From positions 1 through 64,000 of the forward strand of contig NZ_BCYR01000016.1 of assembly GCF_001598295.1 (NCBI RefSeq): a DNA stretch of 64,000 bases. The letters are read 5' to 3'. The position numbers and the translations under genes are program-made. The stretch comes from Klebsiella ornithinolytica NBRC 105727 = ATCC 31898 (GTDB lineage: Bacteria; Pseudomonadota; Gammaproteobacteria; Enterobacterales; Enterobacteriaceae). Shown here piece after piece: positions 1 through 7,600 of the stretch (position 1 is the first letter of the stretch; the number at the start of each line of letters is the position of its first letter). Under the pieces are notes generated by a model. The model was not told the origin of the DNA. It made no database searches and saw only the letters and a list, made by a program, of their open reading frames with translations.

Positions 1-52
1 GAGCCAGGTCACGTAACGGTGAGTGAAAAAACGGGGAACAGGTCATCGATTT

Positions 53-964
53 CTATTCATTTTCCAGCCAGTCAATGAAGAACCGGGTGAAAGCGGTAAC
101 CGGTAGCGGCTGCAGCCGTCGCTGCGGATAGACAAATTGCAGCCCGACATTTTTTTTATCAAAGCGGCTAAACCCAATAAAACTTTCAGCAAACAGCAGT
201 TGTAGCCTGCCTTGTTCCACATCTCGCTTGACATCCCACCATGATTTGCTGGCGATACCCGCATCAGCCAGCACCCACTGGCGGAGTAGCGCGCCATCGT
301 CGCATACCATGGCTGGGGTAAAGCGTAATGTGCTCTGTTGACCGTCGTGCTCAAAACGCCATTCGTTCATGACCATTCCGCGCAGCTCCAGCGCCAGGCA
401 TCGGTGGTGGTGTAAATCCTCAATGGCGCCCGGAGTGCCTGCCGCCCGAAGATAGTTAGCCGAGGCGACCAGAACCCGATGATTCGGGCGGATATTTCTG
501 ACGACCAGGCTGCTGTCTGGCAGGTTTCCGAAACGAATGCTCATGTCCAGACGATTGGCGACCAGATCTTTGACACTTTCGCCCAGGTATACCGAGGTTT
601 TCACTGCCGGATGCAGCCGGGAAAAATCGAGCAGCGCCGGGCTGAGATACTGTCGGCCAAAATCGGAGGGGGCCGAAATACGGATATTACCGCTGAGCAC
701 CCCTTCTTTTTGCGTAAGTAGCGACTCAGCATGGTTCATTTCATCCAGTACGCGCAGCGCAGCGTGGTAGAACTCCTCACCGGCACGCGTCATGGTAATG
801 GCGCGAGTGGAGCGGTGGAACAGACGGGTCTGATAACGCTCTTCAATCGCCTTCAGCCTGGCGGTCATGGTGGCCGGCGAGAGTCCCATATGGCGACCGG
901 CGGCTGAAAGCCCGCCGGCCTCCACCACGGCAACCAGCAGTGCCATATCTTCAAGCTTTCCCAT
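53..964 (-). CDS. LysR-family transcriptional regulator
   Basis: A 303-residue DNA-binding regulator of normal LysR length. The N-terminal 60 residues hold the winged HTH, with the typical AAGRHMGLSPATMTARLKAIE helix-turn-helix core, and the rest is a LysR substrate-binding domain containing the SAPSDFGRQYLSP segment. The gene points away from the OYE-type reductase gene at 1064 with 99 bp between them, the classic layout in which a LysR protein controls its divergent neighbour. It is therefore probably the regulator of the reductase-SDR-SnoaL genes. The inducer cannot be read from the sequence. The ATG at 962-964 is the natural start because the HTH begins right after it. Confidence 0.9.
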   Translation of the reverse strand: MGKLEDMALLVAVVEAGGLSAAGRHMGLSPATMTARLKAIEERYQTRLFHRSTRAITMTRAGEEFYHAALRVLDEMNHAESLLTQKEGVLSGNIRISAPSDFGRQYLSPALLDFSRLHPAVKTSVYLGESVKDLVANRLDMSIRFGNLPDSSLVVRNIRPNHRVLVASANYLRAAGTPGAIEDLHHHRCLALELRGMVMNEWRFEHDGQQSTLRFTPAMVCDDGALLRQWVLADAGIASKSWWDVKRDVEQGRLQLLFAESFIGFSRFDKKNVGLQFVYPQRRLQPLPVTAFTRFFIDWLENE

Positions 965-1063
965 TATTCAGTAATCCTGAAAAGACAATCATATTTTAAT
1001 GCCATTATCAAAATATCGCTCACCCCGTAAAGTATTTTCAACAATTCATTACGGGGACAGAAA

Positions 1064-2173
1064 ATGGAAAATCGTACGCTTTTTGATAGCTACTACCTGA
1101 AGGCGCTCAGCCTGAAAAACCGGATTGTGATGGCGCCAATGACCCGGGCACGGGCGTTACAGCCGGGAAACGTGCCCTCAGCACTTATGGCGGCGTACTA
1201 CCAGCAGCGCGCCAGCGCGGGGTTGATCATTACAGAAGCCACGCAGATTTCACCTCAGGGGCAGGGATACTCCTGGACACCAGGTCTGCACTCCGCAGAA
1301 CAGGTTGAAGGATGGCGGCTGAGCACAGAAGCCGTTCACCGTGCGGGGGGAATTATCTTTTCCCAGCTCTGGCATGTGGGGCGCATGTCATATGCGGGTT
1401 TCCAGGAAGATGGCAAACCTGTCGCGCCGTCTGCGCTCGCGCCCGATGCCCAGGTCTGGGTTGTTGATGAGCAGGGGGAAGGGCATATGGTCGATTGTCC
1501 GGAGCCGCGGGCACTTGAGCCTGCCGATATTCAGCAGATTATTGCTGATTACCGGCAGGCCGCACTAAATGCGATTAACGCCGGTTTTGATGGTATTGAG
1601 GTGCACGGTGGTAATGGTTATCTGATCGATCAGTTTCTTCGCCGGACATCGAACAAACGTACCGATGAGTATGGCGGTAGCCTGGCTAACCGGATCCGTT
1701 TTGCGCAGGAGGTGCTGGAGGCTATCAGCGACGCCATCGGCACTACGCGCACGGGCATACGCCTTTCCCCATTCATCACCCAGCGCGGAATGAACGACCC
1801 GCAGGTGATTGAAGCGATCCTCGCGCTGGCTGCATGGTGTGAAAAGAAAGGTATCGCTTATATCCATCTGGCAGAGGCTGACTGGGACGATGCCCCGCAG
1901 GTACCTGCTGAATTTCGTCAACGATTACGCGCCACCTTCAGCGGCACGCTTATTGTCGCCGGCAATTATACCCAGGACAAAGTGGACAAGCTCCTTAAGG
2001 CGGGGCTGGCCGACCTGTTTGCCTTTGGCCGCCCGTTCATTGCCAACCCTGACCTGCCGTACCGGCTCAGGAATAGCCTTCCATTAGCGACGGTAAGCAA
2101 TCCCGCCACGCTTTTTGGCGGCAGCAGCGCAGGCTATACCGATTATCCGTTCTACACAATCGACGAGGCGTAA
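1064..2173 (+). CDS. Old Yellow Enzyme-family FMN ene-reductase
   Basis: A 369-residue TIM-barrel flavoprotein of the NemA/OYE type, which uses NAD(P)H to reduce activated C=C bonds or nitro compounds in the cytoplasm. Family marks are KNRIVMAPMTRARA near the N-terminus (flavin contact), an HGGNGYLIDQFL segment giving the His/Asn pair that holds the substrate, SNKRTDEYGGSLANR, and the late FAFGRPFIANPDLP phosphate-binding region. The usual motif is HGANGYL; here Ala is Gly. It starts with ATG after GGGGACAG and ends 4 nt before the SDR start, so the two are probably one transcript. Its physiological substrate is unknown. Confidence 0.9.
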   Translation: MENRTLFDSYYLKALSLKNRIVMAPMTRARALQPGNVPSALMAAYYQQRASAGLIITEATQISPQGQGYSWTPGLHSAEQVEGWRLSTEAVHRAGGIIFSQLWHVGRMSYAGFQEDGKPVAPSALAPDAQVWVVDEQGEGHMVDCPEPRALEPADIQQIIADYRQAALNAINAGFDGIEVHGGNGYLIDQFLRRTSNKRTDEYGGSLANRIRFAQEVLEAISDAIGTTRTGIRLSPFITQRGMNDPQVIEAILALAAWCEKKGIAYIHLAEADWDDAPQVPAEFRQRLRATFSGTLIVAGNYTQDKVDKLLKAGLADLFAFGRPFIANPDLPYRLRNSLPLATVSNPATLFGGSSAGYTDYPFYTIDEA

Positions 2174-2177
2174 AGTG

Positions 2178-2897
2178 ATGGCGAAAAAAACATTAATCAT
2201 CGGCGGGAGTTCCGGCATTGGCTTTGCTGTGGCTGGCGCTCTGGCTGAACAGGGAGAAAGCCTGATCCTTGCCGGACGGGACGGAGAAAAGCTGGCGCGG
2301 GCCAGACAGTTACTGAGTCAGGAAAGTGCATCTGTGGATACTGTCGTCCTTGATATCAGCAAAGAGGCGGAGGTGATCCAGCTTAGCCAGACGCTCGGAG
2401 AGGTCGATAACATTATTGTGACGGCGGGATCGCATGCGCCCGGCGGGGCGCTCACTTCACTGGATCTGAACGAGGCCCGGCTGGCTTTCGACAGCAAATT
2501 CTGGGGCAGTATCCATGTCGCCAGGCATCTGAGTAAAAATATTAGTGCCCGCGGCACTCTGACGCTGACCAGCGGCTTTGTTTCCCGCCGCACTGTCGCG
2601 GGCGCTATCGTCAAAACCACCATGAACGCGGCCCTGGAGTCCGCCGTTAAGGTTCTGGCGAAGGAGCTTTCTCCGCTGCGGGTAAACGCGGTGAGCCCGG
2701 GGCTGACAGATACCGAGGCTTACGCCGGTATGGATCCTGCTGCCCGCGAAAAATGGCTTGCGTCTGCCGCTGAAACTCTACCGGCAAAAGCTTTCGGGCG
2801 GGCAGAGGATATCGCAAAAGGCTATCTGTTCGTGATGGACAATCCCTTTGTCACCGGATCCCTGCTGGATATCGAAGGCGGCGCGCTGATTAACTAA
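2178..2897 (+). CDS. Atypical short-chain dehydrogenase/reductase
   Basis: A 239-residue Rossmann-fold SDR. The nucleotide-binding turn is GGSSGIG near residue 10 and the C-terminal half has the usual VNAVSPG and family DIEGGA ending. The catalytic serine region (LTSGF) is present, but the position that should hold the Tyr of YxxxK reads GAIVK, so the catalytic tyrosine is missing. SDR subgroups with this change are known, and activity cannot be assumed. The start at 2178 is preferred over an upstream in-frame ATG that would run back into the reductase gene. It lies directly downstream of the OYE-type gene and is likely co-transcribed with it. Confidence 0.85.
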   Translation: MAKKTLIIGGSSGIGFAVAGALAEQGESLILAGRDGEKLARARQLLSQESASVDTVVLDISKEAEVIQLSQTLGEVDNIIVTAGSHAPGGALTSLDLNEARLAFDSKFWGSIHVARHLSKNISARGTLTLTSGFVSRRTVAGAIVKTTMNAALESAVKVLAKELSPLRVNAVSPGLTDTEAYAGMDPAAREKWLASAAETLPAKAFGRAEDIAKGYLFVMDNPFVTGSLLDIEGGALIN

Positions 2898-2973
2898 TCC
2901 TCACATTTTACCCGCAAGCGGCTGAAATACGCCCGGGTTACCTGTTTCTTTGAGGCAACACAAAGGACCTTTT

Positions 2974-3513
2974 ATGCAAAAGTTGACGATTTATCCTACC
3001 CGGCTGGCGGCGCTTATGCTGCTACCCGTGGCCAGCGCTGCCTTTTCTGCACCGCCTGCGCTGGTGAAACCCCATCAATTGATTGCGGAAAATAGCCGGT
3101 TATCCGCCCGCGAGGCCGCGCTTGAAACCGTCGCGAGACGTTACGCAACATTCTGGAATACAGGTGATGAAGCCCTGGCCCGTGAGGCGCTGGCCGATAA
3201 TTTTGTCGATAAGACGCCGCCTGAGGGCCGCAAACAGGGACCGGAAGGCGCACTTCTGGCCTCCCGTGCCTTCCGTACCGCCGTCCCGGATCTGAGTTGC
3301 GAGATTGAGCAGATGATCGTTGCAGGCGATCGAGTCGTATCGCACCTTCATTTCCGCGGACATTTCACCGGAACCTTCGGCAAACTGAAAGGTAAGGGCC
3401 AGCAGGTTGATTTTATCGCGACGGATATCTATCAGGTCAGGAATAATAAAATCATCGCGAACTGGCATCTTGAAGATAACCTGACCCTGATGAAACAACT
3501 GGGTGGGTCATAA
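2974..3513 (+). CDS. Exported SnoaL-like (NTF2-fold) ester cyclase family protein
   Basis: A 179-residue protein with a Sec-type signal peptide (positive start, LAALMLLPVASAAFSA, probable cut near residue 25) followed by a SnoaL/NTF2-like domain. The domain shows the family pattern YATFWNTGDEALAREALADNFVD, then a central HLHFRGHFTGTF and a terminal NWHLEDNLTLMKQLG. SnoaL-like proteins bind small hydrophobic molecules and a few are cyclases, so no substrate can be given. The ATG at 2974 is chosen because AAAGGA lies just upstream and the signal peptide starts there. It is 76 bp downstream of the SDR gene and probably in the same operon. Confidence 0.8.
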   Translation: MQKLTIYPTRLAALMLLPVASAAFSAPPALVKPHQLIAENSRLSAREAALETVARRYATFWNTGDEALAREALADNFVDKTPPEGRKQGPEGALLASRAFRTAVPDLSCEIEQMIVAGDRVVSHLHFRGHFTGTFGKLKGKGQQVDFIATDIYQVRNNKIIANWHLEDNLTLMKQLGGS

Positions 3514-4318
3514 AATGACGGCTTAGGGAAGAGGGCGTATTGCCAGGCAGTATGCCGAGAGACGGGCATCAACATCAGCATTTATCCTCAAGCCTGTCTG
3601 GAGCGGCAGGCGAAAACGAAAAGGTGTGAGGTCGCGCGTAATCTACGAAGAGAAATGCCTCCGGGATTAGAGACAATCCGCGTTCAGCGCTCTTTCTTGT
3701 CCGCCTTTGGCATCTCTGTCCGCTGGTACCGCAGCGGGTGGCTATTTAATCAGGAGGGGGGTAACCACACGCTGGTTTTTTAAAAGGGTCTCAGCAGGCA
3801 CGACTCGTTGCGCCATTTATGCAGAAAGAACGCGATTTCGTCAATTTGACGCCCGCTGCTATTGGCTTCTCAGGCTATCTCTTTTTGTGCATGTTCACTG
3901 GTTTCGTCGTGACTGACTAAGCGGGCAATCAGCAACCGGGAGTAGGCTGGCAGAAGTTCACGTTCTGCTTCCTCACTTAAACATCAGTCCAGGCAACAGG
4001 CCCAGATAATCTATCGAGTCTCGACTCTCCTCTGGTAAATAGCGTTCATGCCGCAGAGACGAATGATTCCTGAATAATGTGATTGCCCTGCTTCCGATGT
4101 CTTAGGTCACGAAGGTATAAGTTAGCCTCGTTCCTCGCTCACAGTGGACCTTCCGCTCAGTCAGTTCGTCCGCTTCGTGCCAGGAGCGGACCTTTTTAGA
4201 CCGTCATTCAATCTTTCAGAGAGCTCAATTCTTCAGAGAGCCATTGTCTTAGAATGCTTATTTTAAATATCAGAACGGTAGACTAAATCGTATCCTCGCT
4301 AAGCCTTAAGTTTGTACT
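3514..4318 (+). other. Non-coding or decayed stretch at left edge of the foreign region
   Basis: About 800 bp without a gene that I recognise. A stop-free frame continues from 3514 to about 3783 but has no plausible start, so it could be the tail of a lost gene. Short frames further on have no RBS and no recognisable product. The stretch contains the left copy of a 58-bp direct repeat (4133-4190). Composition falls from the GC-rich backbone toward the AT-rich cargo gene, as expected at an insertion boundary. Confidence 0.5.
4133..4190. repeat. 58-bp direct repeat, left copy
   Basis: The 58 bases here match 10202-10259 without gaps, with 54 of 58 identical. The mismatches are three near the left end and one near position 45. 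The sequence contains an internal short inverted pair: GTCCGCTT, then AGCGGAC at and just past its right end. The two copies are in the same orientation and bracket the giant ATPase gene. A shorter 14-base piece (GTGCCAGGAGCGGA) recurs at 14749-14762. Confidence 0.75.
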
Positions 4319-4688
4319 GTGGAAACGGAACAACAAACCTTCCTGCAGCCACATCATCCGCAATCCGAGATCAAAAGCGCTTATGACAACGCCAAACGAG
4401 CACTGTCGGGCGGATTGGTGAAAACCAAAGAGCAGATAAACAAAGAGGCCTGAAGAGCTTCAGGTGGAGGTAGATCGCCTCAAGGCCGAGCTAGAGGCCT
4501 ACAAGCGAAAGGAAGAACAATGGCTACGCCGCTGGCAGCAAATCGCCTTTCATGTGCGGCTGAAAGGCATACAGATGGCTAGTGTGGATAAAACCTCTAC
4601 AGAAAGGGCTGATCTGCCCTATAATACTGAAACCGCGCAGATACTCCCATCGTTTGATAAAGAAATTCCACCTTCAGGGAGATTATAA
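4319..4688 (+). pseudogene. Frameshifted small coiled-coil gene of a recombinase module
   Basis: A GTG-started frame at 4319 gives 44 residues and stops at 4451-4453. Removing one T at 4451 lets it run on as NKEAEELQVEVDRLKAE and onward to a TAA at 4686-4688, giving about 124 residues. The middle is a strongly charged coiled coil (VDRLKAELEAYKRKEEQWLRR), followed by WQQIAFHVRLKGIQMASVDK. From memory this looks like the small third gene that follows tyrosine-recombinase genes in some bacterial islands, but no recombinase gene remains here. The stop lies one base before the ATG of the giant ATPase, so the two were probably translationally coupled. A sequencing error is the alternative explanation. 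Confidence 0.55.
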
Positions 4689-4689
4689 A

Positions 4690-7600
4690 ATGAGTTTAGA
4701 AATAAAAAAACAAAGTAACCCGTTTTCTACTGGTGGTGGAGGAGTTAATTTCGAAACAAGAGTTCAAGCAGCTTTCGCACTATCCTTATTGACTAAATCC
4801 TGTGTTCCTTGTTTGAGTAACTATATGAGGGCTAAAGAGTTAAAGTTTCAGAACAAATATGATGGTGTAAACACTGATGATTTTGTATTGACTGCCACAG
4901 ATAACTCAAATAATGAAAGTAAGATCTATGCTCAGATTAAGCATGAAATAACTATTAGCGGCTCATCAAACTCAGTATTTGCAGAAGTTATAAATAGTGC
5001 TTGGGCGGATTTTAAAAGTGTGGGCTTTAAGTCAGAAAGAGATTCTATCGCGTTAATAACAGGTAATTTAGCCAAAACTGACATAAATAATACTTTGCCG
5101 TTACTTGAATGGGCTAAGTTTTCATCGAATTCAAAGGATTTTATAAAGAAATCACAAACCCAAGGATTTACAAGTGAAGCAAAGCTCGAAAAGTTAGAAG
5201 TATTTAGAGATCAACTTACTTATGCGAATAATGGGGTAGCTATCTCAGAAGAAGAATTGTGGTCTTTCTTGAAATCGTTTCAGATATTACCTTTTGACTT
5301 AGATGCAGAACATTCCATCGTAGCAAACTTACTTTGTTCATTGATTCAGTGTTACTCAGACATATTACCTTCTCTAGTCTTAGCTAGACTTGTTTCCTGC
5401 GTTCAAAGTTTCAACCAGAATGCGGGGGTTTTAACTCAAGATAATATACCAGAAGACGTTAAAGGATTATTTAATAAATCAAGCTGCTTACATTTTGAGA
5501 ATGACTTGATAAAGCTTTATGAGCGCAGCCAGCATATTTTTGAAGGTATTTCTACAAATATAAACGGACTCCATGTTGATAGATCAGAACAACTGGTAGC
5601 ACTATCTAGTTGCTATAGAGATAGTGAGTTTTTATTTGTTACCGGTGCAAGAGGGGCTGGAAAGTCGGGCGTTGTTAAAGATTTTATCACAACAAAAAAT
5701 ATAGATGTTCCAGTCTTCTACTTAAGAGCTGAAGATTTAGATAAAAGTCACTTAAATGAAGTTTTCACTTCCATGGGAATTACATCTTCTTTGGGAGAAA
5801 TTGAAAGTCATTTCTCATTGCTTCACGAAAAAGTACTCGTAATAGAGTCCCTAGAAAAAGTTTTAGAACTAAATTATCCAAATACTTTTGTTGAGTTATT
5901 GCAATACATTAGAAAACAGTCTGGTTGGACTATCATTGCAACTGGCCGGGACTATGCTTATCAACAACTGTCATTTAATTTCCTACAGCCTTGCTCTATA
6001 AATTTTAGCAGCGTGAATATTGAAGGGCTTGAAGATAATCAAGTCGAGCAAGTTTGCGAGCATATTCCAGAGCTAAAATCTTTAGTATCTAATAACTCAT
6101 TAGCAGAACTACTAAGAATACCGTTTTTTATTGAGATTGCTGTAAGAGCAATAAAAAATGGGGCTCAATTTGGGGTTGGAGATACTGAAGAAGACTTTAG
6201 GGATATAGTGTGGCGGACTGTTGTTGCAAAAGAAGCTGATAGAAAGTCAGGGATGCCAGATAGAAGAAGAGAAACCTTTATTAAAATAGCAATAGAGAGA
6301 GCTAAAAAGATGCTTTTTGGTGTCAGAGCAAGCAGTTTTGACCCGGAAGTAATCGCAAAGTTGGAAGAAGACCATTTGATCTACAGAGATCAAAAATCAT
6401 CTTGTGTAAGTCCTATGCATGATGTTTTAGAAGATTGGGCTTTAGAGGAGTTCATCGATAGAGAGCATTTTGATAATTCTCATAATGTTGCAAGCTTTTT
6501 GTTAAATATAGGAAATGAACCTGCGATAAGTAGGGCATTCAGGTTATGGCTATATAGGAAGCTAAAATTTGATGATACAACTAATGAATTCGTAGAAGGT
6601 TTATTATCTTCTGATGAGATAGATAGTTATTGGAAGGACGAGGCAATTTCTGCAATCATGCAGCATGACTCCCCTGGAATATTTCTTAATTCACTTAAGC
6701 ACCAGCTTCTTAAAGATGATTGTGCTCTTTTGACACGGTTTTGTTTTATTCTCAGAATAACGTGTCAAAGACCAATATCTTTATACAACGGACTACTGAT
6801 AAAAGATAAAAAATCGGGATTGCTAAAATCCCTTTTCCTAAAGCCATATGGAGAAGGTTGGGAAGCACTATTCAATTTTATTTATGAGGAAAAAGATAAT
6901 TTGAGTAGCCCTGTGCGTACTCAAATTATTGAATTGATAGATGAATGGTCTGGTCTCATTAATATACATGATGAGTTGCCAAGAGCGTCTGAAAAGGTTG
7001 GTTTTTTAAGTTTATGGCTCCTTGAAAAGGTTAAAGACTCATATCGTGGTGAGGGGCAAAGAAAAAAAATATTAAATGTTTTATTAAAAGTTTCAACAGC
7101 CATTAAAGATGATTTTGATGAATTGATGAAACAGGACGTTTTCATCTCAAAGATAAAACCTAGACGATTAAGTTATGTTGATGAACTGAGTAGTTTGGCA
7201 CTTATAGGCTTTAATGTTCCTATGTTGTGTAAGTTTTATCCTGACTTCGTAGTTAAACTTTCAATGCATGAGTGGCTGCTGGAAAAAGCCGAAGAGAATG
7301 ATTATGGCTACGTGTCATATCGAATAGACGTAGAGGAATCATTTGGGCTAGATACAGAACGAGGTTTTTTCCCTGCGAGCGGTGCCAAAGGCCCTTTCAA
7401 ATATCTTCTTCAATTCAAGCCAAGGCTAGGCTTAGATTTTATTATTAGATTGTGCAATTTGACAGCACAAAAATATTCAGAATCGGAATTTTCTAAACCT
7501 CAAGACAATGAAGAAGACACTATTTACGCCTTCGAAACAGTAGCTAAACAAGTCGATATAACTCTAAATGATGGCACAGTAGTTAAACAGTATTCATCTC

